Positions 18,090 to 26,172 of a stretch of 64,000 nt of DNA are shown in pieces (within the stretch, counting starts at the first letter, position 1; every line of letters begins with the position of its first letter). A model generated the notes under the pieces. The model was not told the DNA's origin. It saw only the letters and a program-made list of their open reading frames with translations, and made no database searches. A program made the translations under genes and the position numbers. Source of the stretch: a bacterium (GTDB lineage Bacteria > Actinomycetota > Acidimicrobiia > Spongiisociales > ZC4RG35); NCBI GenBank assembly GCA_028823995.1, contig JAPPFD010000040.1, positions 124,001-188,000 on the forward strand, in the 5' to 3' direction.

Positions 18090-19069
18090 CGCCTCAGGGC
18101 TTCCATAACCACCGAGGGTATGGCTCCGGTGGTCACCAGACGGTCGGATTCGGCGGCGTCCACCGCCGCCAGCAGGCTGGTCATGGCCACCTCGACCTGG
18201 TCCGGGGCGGGTTGATTGGTGGTTAGCTTCTGCAGCCACAGCCCGGGCGCCGCAAGCCATCTGCCCAGGACCTGCGACTGTTTCCTCCCGGCAAATTTGA
18301 GGATCTCATAAGCGATGGCCGCGATCACCGGGATAAGGATCACCCGGCTGAGGATCAGGACCAGCCAACCGGGGTTGCCTACCAGGGCGAAGGCCAGTAT
18401 CGAGATGATCACGACCAACAAGAGGAAGTTGGTCCCGCACCGCGGATGCTCGGGCGGGTGCTTGAGAACGGTCTCCACGGATAGAGACTCTTCCTGCTCG
18501 TAGGCATGAATGGTCATGTGCTCGGCGCCGTGGTAAGCGAATACCCTCTTGATGTCCGCCATCCGGCCGATCGCCCACAGATACCCGATGAACAGGCCAA
18601 GTCGGATGACCGCTTCCAAGAACCCGAACGCCAACCCGGATTCGCCCGCCGTCAGCCGGGCGACGGTGGCGGGAACCACCATGAAAAACGCCACGAAGAA
18701 GGAGAGAGCCACCGCCATCCACACCCAGAGTTGCCAGCCGAGCGTTTCCCGGGGGCCCTCGGCTCCGTCCGGATCTTCCCCCGGTTCCTGGGCGGCGATC
18801 TCCGCGGACCAGGCCAGGGAGCGGAATCCCAGGTTGAGAGATTCAAACAGGACCAGGATGCCTCGCAGGAAGGGGACTCGAGCAGCCCAGCTTCGGGTGG
18901 AGAGGCGGGGAAGCTCCCTCCGCTCGGCCACGATCACGCCATCCGGGCGTCGAGCCGCCACAGCCCAGGCCTCCGGGGCGCGTACCATCACACCCTCGAT
19001 CAGGGCTTGCCCCCCTACCGTCAGTAATTCGGATTGAGGCGCAGGGACAGGTTGGGATTCGGCCCTCAA
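18086..19069 (-). CDS. DUF1385 family membrane protein
   Basis: A 327-residue protein of the DUF1385 (YqhQ-like) family, recognised from GGQALIEGVMVRAPEAWAV (residues 18-36), the central HGAEHMTIHAYEQEE and the LKHPPEHPRCGTNFLL segment. About four hydrophobic segments lie between residues 115 and 275. Function is unknown. The family is often found between rpmE and prfA in actinobacteria and firmicutes, as here. TTG 19069 is used; no ribosome site is visible, so the start is uncertain. It overlaps prfA by four bases. Confidence 0.85.
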   Translation of the reverse strand: MRAESQPVPAPQSELLTVGGQALIEGVMVRAPEAWAVAARRPDGVIVAERRELPRLSTRSWAARVPFLRGILVLFESLNLGFRSLAWSAEIAAQEPGEDPDGAEGPRETLGWQLWVWMAVALSFFVAFFMVVPATVARLTAGESGLAFGFLEAVIRLGLFIGYLWAIGRMADIKRVFAYHGAEHMTIHAYEQEESLSVETVLKHPPEHPRCGTNFLLLVVIISILAFALVGNPGWLVLILSRVILIPVIAAIAYEILKFAGRKQSQVLGRWLAAPGLWLQKLTTNQPAPDQVEVAMTSLLAAVDAAESDRLVTTGAIPSVVMEALRR

Positions 19070-19085
19070 AGCGAACAGGGGTTGG

Positions 19086-19448
19086 TTAGGCGCCGTCGGT
19101 CCTCAGCACCTCGGGTCCTGTTTCCGGAGTTGACTCTCCGGCGGCGGGTGTCGAAGACCCCTCGGCGTCCGCCTCCTCGGGGGCGGACGAAGGTGCTTCA
19201 GTTAGAGCGGTGGTTCTCTTGCGGTACCGCTTGGAGCGGACTTCGGCCGCTTTTCCGTAGCGCCGCTGGAAATGCTCCACCCTTCCGCCGGTGTCGACCA
19301 GCCTCTGCTCTCCGGTGTAGAAGGGGTGGCACTCGTTGCACAACTCCACGCTCATGGCGGGTGGCCTGGTGGTCCTGGTCACGAAACTGGCGCCGCAGGA
19401 GCAGGTGACCGTGGTCAGGTCGTATTGGGGATGTATGCCTGTTTTCAT
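19086..19448 (-). CDS. rpmE: 50S ribosomal protein L31 with C-terminal tail
   Basis: Residues 1-75 are a normal L31: MKTGIHPQY start, zinc-binding cysteines (Cys16, Cys18, Cys37, Cys40 in the order TCSCG and LCNECHPFYTG) and GGRVEHFQRRYG. The zinc-binding (C+) form suggests a housekeeping paralogue rather than a zinc-starvation one. The protein is 120 residues instead of about 70; the extra 45 residues are acidic and Ala/Glu/Ser-rich, probably disordered. Its ATG overlaps the rho stop codon. Confidence 0.93.
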   Translation of the reverse strand: MKTGIHPQYDLTTVTCSCGASFVTRTTRPPAMSVELCNECHPFYTGEQRLVDTGGRVEHFQRRYGKAAEVRSKRYRKRTTALTEAPSSAPEEADAEGSSTPAAGESTPETGPEVLRTDGA

Positions 19449-20995
19449 ACCGATCTCACTCGATCTCCGGTGTTTCTGGCAACCTCGGCCAAGAACACCT
19501 TGTTGGAAGGGGAACTCTGGAGTTTATCGATCAGCAACTCGATAGCGGCACTCGGGTCGAGCGAGAGAAGCACCCGCCGGAGTTTCCAGACCTGAGGCAG
19601 TTCGTCTACGGTGAACAGCAGTTCTTCCCGCCGGGTGCCGGACAACTCGATGTCCACCGCCGGATAGATCCGCTTGTCGGCGAGCTTGCGGTCCAGGCGC
19701 AGCTCCATGTTGCCGGTGCCCTTGAACTCCTCGAAGATCACTTCGTCCATCTTGGACCGGGTCTCCACCAGGGCGGTGCCCAGGATGGTCAGACTCCCGC
19801 CTTCCTCTATGTTGCGGGCCGCTCCGAAGAATCGCTTGGGCGGATAGAGGGCGGTGGCGTCGATTCCGCCCGACAGCATCCGTCCCGATGCGGGGGCCGC
19901 CAGGTTGTGGGCGCGGGCCAGACGGGTTATGGAGTCCAACAGGATCACCACGTCCAGTCCGGTCTCCACCATGCGCTTGGCGCGCTCCAGAGCGAGATCG
20001 GCGATCTGGGTGTGCTGCTCGGCGGGCCGGTCGAAGGTGGAGTACACCACATCACCCTTGACCGATCTTTGCATGTCGGTCACCTCTTCGGGACGCTCGT
20101 CCACCAGCACCACCATCAGCCGGCACTCCGGATTGTTGATGATTATCGACTGGGCGATTTCCTTGAGCACGGTGGTCTTACCGGCCTTGGGTGGGGAGAC
20201 GATCAGTCCCCGCTGCCCCTTGCCTATCGGAGAGATGAGGTCGATGAGGCGGGCCAGGGTTCGATTGGGCATTCCCTCCAACTCCAAGCGGAGCCGCTGA
20301 TCGGGGAAGAGGGGTGTCAGCCTATCGAACTTGGGGCGACGCATTGCCTCGCCGGGGTCCATCTTGTTGACATGTTCCACTCTCACCATGCCGGGGTACT
20401 TCTCCTGTGAGCGAGGAGGCCTGATCGGTCCGCCCACCAGATCACCCTTGCGAAGCTGCATGCGGCGGATAAGCCCGGCGGAGACGTAGACGTCCCTCTC
20501 GCCCGGCCCGTATCCCGACACCCGGAGGAAACCGTAACCCTCGGGGAGGATGTCCAGCAGCCCTTCCCTCACCTCCATCTCGCTTTCGGGGATGTTGGAG
20601 TGAGAAGACTGCCGTCGGCCCCGTCCGCGTCGGCGTCGACCTCCGCCGGAATGTGAAGGCCCCGGGTTCTCGGTCACCTTGAAATCAAAGTCCGGGGAGG
20701 CCCCTTCCGACGGACGACGGCTGTCGTCCTGGGAGGCGCCGCCCTGGGATCGTCTGGAGGCCGGGGATGGGGGCACCGGCGCGGGAGGCGCCTGCTGGCG
20801 TCCACCGCTGCGCGCCCTGGATGCCTGAGGTGCCTTGCCGCCGCCCGGGTTGGATTCGGCGCTGCTGCCTGTTATGGCCTTTATCAGCTGTTCCTTTCCC
20901 ATCCCGCCGGAGTCGATGCCGATCGCCGAGGCGATTTGGCGCAGGTCATTGACCGATTTGGAAAGGAGTTGTCCGTTTTCGGATTCACTGGTCAT
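19445..20995 (-). CDS. rho: Transcription termination factor Rho
   Basis: Rho is the hexameric RNA helicase that ends transcripts. Order of parts: Rho_N helical domain (about 8-45), a basic, disordered insertion (about 46-135, rich in Arg, Gly, Ser, Pro), the cold-shock RNA-binding domain with [20 protein letters not shown] (about 153-172), and the ATPase with Walker [10 protein letters not shown] (267-275) and Walker [17 protein letters not shown]. The insertion is typical of actinobacterial Rho. ATG 20995 is preceded by GAGGA. A strong promoter lies at 21147-21176, giving a leader of about 145 bases. Confidence 0.96.
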   Translation of the reverse strand: MTSESENGQLLSKSVNDLRQIASAIGIDSGGMGKEQLIKAITGSSAESNPGGGKAPQASRARSGGRQQAPPAPVPPSPASRRSQGGASQDDSRRPSEGASPDFDFKVTENPGPSHSGGGRRRRGRGRRQSSHSNIPESEMEVREGLLDILPEGYGFLRVSGYGPGERDVYVSAGLIRRMQLRKGDLVGGPIRPPRSQEKYPGMVRVEHVNKMDPGEAMRRPKFDRLTPLFPDQRLRLELEGMPNRTLARLIDLISPIGKGQRGLIVSPPKAGKTTVLKEIAQSIIINNPECRLMVVLVDERPEEVTDMQRSVKGDVVYSTFDRPAEQHTQIADLALERAKRMVETGLDVVILLDSITRLARAHNLAAPASGRMLSGGIDATALYPPKRFFGAARNIEEGGSLTILGTALVETRSKMDEVIFEEFKGTGNMELRLDRKLADKRIYPAVDIELSGTRREELLFTVDELPQVWKLRRVLLSLDPSAAIELLIDKLQSSPSNKVFLAEVARNTGDRVRSV

Positions 20996-21059
20996 AGAGG
21001 ATTCCTCATCTTCTCGAAGTTTCCGAATTGTCTATTGCTTACTCTGCGGAGGTATGGGG

Positions 21060-21075
21060 CTGTAACGCGTTACAG
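21060..21075. promoter_or_regulatory. Perfect 16-bp palindrome in the rho leader
   Basis: CTGTAACGCGTTACAG reads the same on both strands. It lies inside the transcribed leader of rho, about 65 bases before the start codon and 70 bases after the expected transcription start. It could be a repressor operator or part of autoregulation; as RNA it would fold poorly because the loop is too small for the central pairs. Confidence 0.5.
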
Positions 21076-21146
21076 AAAACCGCCTTGAAAAGATTCTTGG
21101 GTGTTCGCCGCCGGACCCAAATGGGCGGACGAACCAGACGGGGCCC

Positions 21147-21176
21147 ACTATAACAGATCGAGCGTCCACATGTCAA
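21147..21176 (-). promoter_or_regulatory. Promoter of rho
   Basis: On the minus strand TTGACA (21171-21176) and TATAGT (21147-21152) are separated by 18 bases, close to the housekeeping sigma consensus. The start would be near 21140. The rho, rpmE, DUF1385, prfA, prmC and tsaC genes downstream overlap or nearly touch and may all depend on it. Confidence 0.8.
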
Positions 21177-21190
21177 ACTCATAAACGGAC

Positions 21191-21212
21191 GCCCCCCGGT
21201 CCGGCCGGGGGC
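21191..21212 (-). terminator. Probable terminator after thrC
   Basis: GCCCCCGG and CCGGGGGGC form a very stable GC hairpin just past the thrC stop (21229) on the minus strand, followed by GTCCGTTTATG, a short and imperfect U stretch. It separates the hom-thrC unit from the rho promoter that follows. Confidence 0.5.
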
Positions 21213-21228
21213 CACCGGTTGGCCCGGG

Positions 21229-22596
21229 CTAGCGGCGGGTCTCCTCCAGAAGGGACAAGAGCCTGCCAAGCCGGGCGGGGATCACGGTTATCCACTCCGG
21301 CCGCCGGGAGAGGTCGGCCAGGCGGGAGGGCGGATCGGGGGACGAGCCCACCGCCTCCGCAACCGCTTCGGGGAACTTGGCGGGATGAGCCGTGGCGATG
21401 CTCACCACCTCCTCGCCGGCCGCCCGCAGAGGTTCCGCCATAGCCCAACCCAGGGCGCTGTGGGGGTCGAGCAGCAGTCCGTGCTTGCGGTGGACGGCGG
21501 CGATTACCTCTACTATGGACCGGTCGTCCAGCCATCCCGCTTCGAAGTCCTCGGACAGGCGGGAGTGAAGCTCTTTGTCGAGCCGGAGTTCGCCGCGGCT
21601 TCGGTAGGAGTCCATCATCTCCGACATCCACCCGCCCCGCCGGGAACCCAGTTCAAACAGGTATCTCTCCAGGTTGGAGGGGATTTGAATGTCCATGGCC
21701 GGAGCCAGAGTGGGACGCACCTCATCGATGGAGAGCAGACCCTCGGAGATGAGTCGGGTCAGTCCCCGGTTGTGGTTGTTGGCCACCACCAGCCGCCCGA
21801 CCGGTCCACCCATCCGGCGGGCCGCCCATCCGGCCAGTACGTTGCCGAAATTGCCGGTGGGAACCGAGAAGTTGACCTTCCGGCCCAGTCGGTGCCCCAC
21901 CCACAGGTAGTAGGCGATCTGGGCGAGGATCCGCGCCCAGTTGATCGAGTTGATGGCGGCCAGGGCCATCCGGCGCCGCACCGCCGCGTCGGCGAAGGCC
22001 GCCTTGACCAGGTCCTGGCAGTCGTCGAAAGTACCTTCCACCGCCACTGCGTGGACATTGGGAGAATCCACGGTCGTCATCTGCCGACGTTGGATCTCGG
22101 AGACCCGACCTTGCGGATAGAGGATGACGATGTCGATGGCGGCCCGGTCCCGGCAGGCCTCGATGGCTGCGGAGCCGGTGTCCCCGGAGGTGGCGCCCAG
22201 CACGAGAATCCGCTTTCCCTGGATTTCCAGCAGTTGATCGAACAGCCTTCCCAGCAGTTGGAGGGCGTAGTCCTTGAAGGAGAGGGTCGGCCCCGCCGTC
22301 AGGTCCAGAAGCCATCGCCTCTCGGCCACCTCAAGGAGCGGCGCGGGCCCTTGCGGTCCGAAGTCGGAGTAAGCCTCGGCGGCCAGCCGGGGGAGGTGTT
22401 CGGACAGCAGACTGTCCCCCATGAAGGGGGCGGCGACGGCGGCCACCATCTCGTGATAAGACGCCTCCGGCGCCAGCCGTGGAGCCTCCGGCCACCGAAC
22501 GGGAACGTAGAGTCCCCCGTCGGGCGCCGGACCGGCCAACAGGATCTCATCGAAAGAGGCGGGCTCGGCTCCCCCCCGGGTCGAGACGTATTTCAC
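21229..22596 (-). CDS. thrC: Threonine synthase
   Basis: ThrC converts O-phosphohomoserine to threonine with PLP. The 455-residue length and the N-terminal MKYVSTRGG mark the long (class II, proteobacterial/yeast-like) form. The PLP lysine is Lys108 in GPTLSFKDYALQLLG, and GATSGDTGSAA gives the phosphate-binding loop. The GTG start directly follows a perfect GCCGGC hairpin and lacks a ribosome site. It lies 28 bases after hom; thrB, which is next in mycobacteria, is absent here. Confidence 0.93.
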   Translation of the reverse strand: MKYVSTRGGAEPASFDEILLAGPAPDGGLYVPVRWPEAPRLAPEASYHEMVAAVAAPFMGDSLLSEHLPRLAAEAYSDFGPQGPAPLLEVAERRWLLDLTAGPTLSFKDYALQLLGRLFDQLLEIQGKRILVLGATSGDTGSAAIEACRDRAAIDIVILYPQGRVSEIQRRQMTTVDSPNVHAVAVEGTFDDCQDLVKAAFADAAVRRRMALAAINSINWARILAQIAYYLWVGHRLGRKVNFSVPTGNFGNVLAGWAARRMGGPVGRLVVANNHNRGLTRLISEGLLSIDEVRPTLAPAMDIQIPSNLERYLFELGSRRGGWMSEMMDSYRSRGELRLDKELHSRLSEDFEAGWLDDRSIVEVIAAVHRKHGLLLDPHSALGWAMAEPLRAAGEEVVSIATAHPAKFPEAVAEAVGSSPDPPSRLADLSRRPEWITVIPARLGRLLSLLEETRR

Positions 22597-22597
22597 A

Positions 22598-22613
22598 GCC
22601 GGCCCGAGCCGGC
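22598..22613 (-). promoter_or_regulatory. Hairpin abutting the thrC start codon
   Basis: GCCGGC (22608-22613) and GCCGGC (22598-22603) are self-complementary arms around a four-base loop TCGG read on the minus strand. The hairpin ends one base before the GTG start of thrC and occupies the place of a ribosome site. It may limit thrC translation unless ribosomes arrive from hom. Confidence 0.35.
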
Positions 22614-22624
22614 GGTGATCTCCA

Positions 22625-23902
22625 TCAGGGACCGGCGCCCGCTACTCGAATGGTGGCGGCCACCTGCCTCACCACCCCCAGCGCCTCCAGGTCCTTGACG
22701 GCCGCCCGGTGGTTGGTCTCCCGTGCATGGTGGGTGACCAAGAGGAGCGTGGCGTAGTCTCCCCTTCCGTCCTGCCACACCGACATGATCGACACCTGGT
22801 GGATCCCGAACACGGCCGCGATCCGGGCCAGGACTCCCGGGCGGTCCCTCACCTCCAGGCGCAGGTACCACTGGGTCTCCACCTCTGAGAAATCCCTCAC
22901 GTCCCCGTTGCCGAATCGAACCCGGGGGGCCACCTTGGTGCCGGCCAGGAATTCACGGGAGGCGAGGATCACATCTCCCAGCACTGCGGTGGCGGTGGGC
23001 TCCCCTCCCGCTCCCGGGCCCAGGAACAGAAGCTCGCCTATGGAGGGTCCCTCCAGGAAGACCCCGTTGTTGGCCCCGCGGATCAGCGCCAGGGGGTGGT
23101 CCAACGGCACGAGGGCGGGGTGGACTCGTACTGCCGGCCCTTGGGGTGAACTCTCCGCCACGGCCAGCAACTTGATGGTGTACCCAAGCTGGCGGGCAAA
23201 GCCGAGATCCTGTGAGGCGAGGTCGGCGATTCCTTCGGTGTGGACGCGGTCGATACTCACCCATCGGCCGAAAGCCAGGCCTGCCAGGATGGCGGCCTTG
23301 GCAGCCGCATCGCTCCCGCTCACGTCGGCGGTTGGATCCGCCTCGGCGTATCCACGTCGCTGCGCATCGGCCAGGGCCTCGTCATAGGGCATGCCCTCGG
23401 AGTCCATGGCGGTCAGGATGAAATTGGTGGTCCCGTTGACGATTCCCATAACCCGCTCGATCCGCTCGCCGGCCAATGACTCCGACAGTGGGCGGATCAG
23501 GGGTATTCCTCCTCCAACAGCCGCCTCGAAGAGGAGGGAGACCCCTTTCGCCGCCGCCCGGGCGAACAACTCGGGTCCGTGGAGCGAAAGGAGTTCCTTG
23601 TTGGCGGTTATCACCGGTTTGCCCAGATCCAGGGCGGAGAGAACCATCTCCCGGGCGGGATCGACCCCTCCCATCAACTCCACCACCAGGTCGACTTCAG
23701 GGTGTGAGACCACCAGGTCGGCCCGGTCGACGATGTACCGGGAGGGAAAGAGGCGGGGTTTGCCCAACTCCCGCACCGCAACGGCCCGCAGTCGCAGATC
23801 GATGCCGGACTTGGCGAGTATGGCTTCCCGGTCTTCCAGCAGCCGCCTGGCCAACTCTCCGCCGACGGTGCCTCCCCCCAGGATGCCTACGCCTATTTCC
23901 AT
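22625..23902 (-). CDS. hom: Homoserine dehydrogenase with ACT domain
   Basis: The enzyme reduces aspartate semialdehyde to homoserine. The 425-residue protein has the NAD(P) loop GVGILGGGTVGGEL at residues 4-17, the catalytic domain with GIVNGTTNFILT (about 153-164) and EADPTADVSGSDAAAKAAIL (about 190-209), and a C-terminal ACT domain (about 350-420; LRLEVRDRPGVLARIAAVFG), which usually senses threonine. It is divergent from lysA with a 61-base gap and upstream of thrC in the same operon. Confidence 0.95.
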   Translation of the reverse strand: MEIGVGILGGGTVGGELARRLLEDREAILAKSGIDLRLRAVAVRELGKPRLFPSRYIVDRADLVVSHPEVDLVVELMGGVDPAREMVLSALDLGKPVITANKELLSLHGPELFARAAAKGVSLLFEAAVGGGIPLIRPLSESLAGERIERVMGIVNGTTNFILTAMDSEGMPYDEALADAQRRGYAEADPTADVSGSDAAAKAAILAGLAFGRWVSIDRVHTEGIADLASQDLGFARQLGYTIKLLAVAESSPQGPAVRVHPALVPLDHPLALIRGANNGVFLEGPSIGELLFLGPGAGGEPTATAVLGDVILASREFLAGTKVAPRVRFGNGDVRDFSEVETQWYLRLEVRDRPGVLARIAAVFGIHQVSIMSVWQDGRGDYATLLLVTHHARETNHRAAVKDLEALGVVRQVAATIRVAGAGP

Positions 23903-23963
23903 AGCGGGAATGCTAGAGGCAATCAGTTAGCCTTCGGCAAACGTAATCGCCCCCTAAGACCAA

Positions 23964-25244
23964 GTGGTCATGGCCGGACCCCTGCCTTTTCATCTTCTTC
24001 CCGTCACCTCCGAGGTGGTTGACGGACGCCTGACGGTGGGTGGCTGCGACCTGGTCGGCTTGGCGGAACGGTACGGGACTCCCTTGTTCGTCTATGACGA
24101 AGCGCACCTGCGCCACCGTTGCCGGGAGGCGTCGGAGGCCTTCGGTGGGGGAGTCTCCTACGCGGCCAAGGCCTTCTTGTGCCTGGCCATGGCCAGGCTG
24201 GTGGAATCGGAGGGCCTGGGCATGGACGTGGCCACCGGAGGGGAGTTGGCGATGGCCCTGCGGGCGGGCTTTCCACCCTCCAGGCTGGTCTTCCACGGCA
24301 ACAACAAGTCAGTGGAGGAACTGACCATGGCGATCGAGTCGGGCGTGGGCAGGGTGGTGGTTGACTCCTTCGACGAGATGGATCGAATCGACCGGCTTCA
24401 TTCCCGGATGGGATGTGCGCCGGTGGACGTCCTGATCCGGATCACACCGGGGGTGGACGCTCACACCCATGAGTTCGTGGCCACCGGTCACGACGACACC
24501 AAGTTTGGCTTCACGGTGTCGTCGGGCGCGGCCGACCGGGCCGTGCGCAGGGCTAAGGAGGCTCCCTCCATGAACGCCCGGGGGGTGCACGCCCACATCG
24601 GCAGCCAGGTCTTCCGGCTCGAGTCGTTCCGGGAGGCCGCCCGGATCGTGTCGAGTATGGCTGCTCCCTTCGGCTTGGAGGAGTTGTCCCTAGGAGGCGG
24701 GTTGGGGGTCCCCTATGTGGAGGGAGAGTCGGCGCCGACCATCGGCGAGTGGGCCGAGGCTCTGGTGGGGGCCTGCCGGGCCGAGGGAGTCACGGGAACG
24801 ATCATGGCCGAGCCGGGGAGGGCGATCGCGGCTGCGGCGGCGATCACTCTCTACCGGGTGGGGACCATCAAGGAGATTCCGGGCGTGCGCACCTACCTGG
24901 CGGTGGACGGAGGCATGAGCGACAACCCCCGGCCGGTGCTGTACGGGAGCGGCTATGAGGTGTTCCTGCCCCGGGCGGTGCGCGCCCCGAGGGAGCGGGA
25001 GGTGACGGTGGTGGGGAAGCACTGTGAGAGCGGCGATCGACTGGTTACCTCGGGGTGGCTTCCCGGAGAGGTCGAGGTGGGCGATGTCGTCGCCACCCCG
25101 GTCACCGGCGCCTACGGCCACTCGATGGGCTCGGGCTATCAGAAGGTCCCCCGGCCCCCGGTGGTATTCGTCTCCGACGGGGAGTCCCGTCTCGTGGTGC
25201 GCCGAGAGGAGTACGACGACATGTACCGCCTGGAGGTGGGATGA
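23964..25244 (+). CDS. lysA: Diaminopimelate decarboxylase
   Basis: LysA makes lysine from meso-diaminopimelate with PLP. In the 426-residue form the PLP lysine is Lys69 in VSYAAKAFLCLAMARL. The glycine-rich phosphate loop is in LSLGGGLGVPY, with EPGRAIAAAA near residue 280. The catalytic cysteine motif is in VVGKHCESGDRL near residue 355. The start is GTG 23964 or ATG 23970. In mycobacteria lysA and hom lie on the same strand; here they are divergent. Confidence 0.95.
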   Translation: MVMAGPLPFHLLPVTSEVVDGRLTVGGCDLVGLAERYGTPLFVYDEAHLRHRCREASEAFGGGVSYAAKAFLCLAMARLVESEGLGMDVATGGELAMALRAGFPPSRLVFHGNNKSVEELTMAIESGVGRVVVDSFDEMDRIDRLHSRMGCAPVDVLIRITPGVDAHTHEFVATGHDDTKFGFTVSSGAADRAVRRAKEAPSMNARGVHAHIGSQVFRLESFREAARIVSSMAAPFGLEELSLGGGLGVPYVEGESAPTIGEWAEALVGACRAEGVTGTIMAEPGRAIAAAAAITLYRVGTIKEIPGVRTYLAVDGGMSDNPRPVLYGSGYEVFLPRAVRAPREREVTVVGKHCESGDRLVTSGWLPGEVEVGDVVATPVTGAYGHSMGSGYQKVPRPPVVFVSDGESRLVVRREEYDDMYRLEVG

Positions 25245-25273
25245 CGAGGGCGAGCGCCCCGGAGTAAGGGGAG

Positions 25274-26095
25274 CTAGCTGACCGCCCTTTGGGCAGGGGA
25301 GGGGTCGTGGCCCTCGGCAGCCATCCTGGTGGCCTCCACGCTGGCTTTGAGTGCGGCCAGCAGGTCGACGACCTCCCCAGGCTCGGTGGCGGCGTCCACC
25401 GAGACGACTTCCTTTCCCTCCACTTTGAGACGGGCCGCCTCCTCGATGTTCTCCCTGGTCTTGTCCTTGTAGTCATCACCCACGAAGGGGCCGCTCATCG
25501 TCTCTATGAGAAGCTTGGCCATCTCCACCTCCTCGGGGCGGATCTCTGCCTCGTCGTGGTCTTCGGGGGCGGGTATCTCGCGGATTTCATCAGGCCAGAA
25601 CATGGTCTCCAGCAGGAGACTCTCCTCCTGGAAGCGAAGCGTCGAGAGATGCTCCTTGCCTCGCATGGAGAATCGGGCCACCCCCACCCTTCCCGCCGCG
25701 CGGAGCGCCTCCAGGAGGATCCGGTAGGCGCGCAGGCCGGTCTTCTCGGGCTTCAGGTAGTAGGAGGACTTGTAGTAAACGGGATCGATCTCCGTGCCTT
25801 CCACGAACCTGATCACCTCGATCAGGGGGAGGCCCTTCTTGCCCATCCCGGCCGCGGACAACTCCGAGTCGGTGAACACCACATAGGCGCCGCGATCCAC
25901 CTCGTAGCCGCGCACGATCTCACTCCAGGCGACTTCCTGGCCGTCGGCTTCGGCCACCCTCTTGTAGCGGATGGGGCTCCGGTCGCTCTGGCGCAACTGC
26001 TTGAACTTGGGCCGCCGGTCCTCGGTGGCCGAGTAGAGGACCACCGGGATGCTCACCAAGCCGAAGGAAATGGCACCTTTCCAAACGGGACGCAT
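25274..26095 (-). CDS. ku: Non-homologous end-joining protein Ku
   Basis: Bacterial Ku binds DNA double-strand ends and recruits ligase D. The 273-residue protein starts MRPVWKGAISFGLVSIPV, the family signature, and continues with the beta-barrel landmarks SPIRYKRVAEADGQEV and VIEVIRFVEG-like segments (LIEVIRFVEGTEIDPVYY). ATG 26095 is chosen over an upstream frame start because the conserved protein begins exactly there. The C-terminal tail (about 235-273) is short with few lysines. No ligD lies nearby. Confidence 0.93.
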   Translation of the reverse strand: MRPVWKGAISFGLVSIPVVLYSATEDRRPKFKQLRQSDRSPIRYKRVAEADGQEVAWSEIVRGYEVDRGAYVVFTDSELSAAGMGKKGLPLIEVIRFVEGTEIDPVYYKSSYYLKPEKTGLRAYRILLEALRAAGRVGVARFSMRGKEHLSTLRFQEESLLLETMFWPDEIREIPAPEDHDEAEIRPEEVEMAKLLIETMSGPFVGDDYKDKTRENIEEAARLKVEGKEVVSVDAATEPGEVVDLLAALKASVEATRMAAEGHDPSPAQRAVS

Positions 26096-26172
26096 CAGAT
26101 TCCCGATTGTACCGGTCTTTCCTGTTGGGTCCCTCAAAGGCATGGAAAGGAGGTGCCGCCGATCCGCCAACC

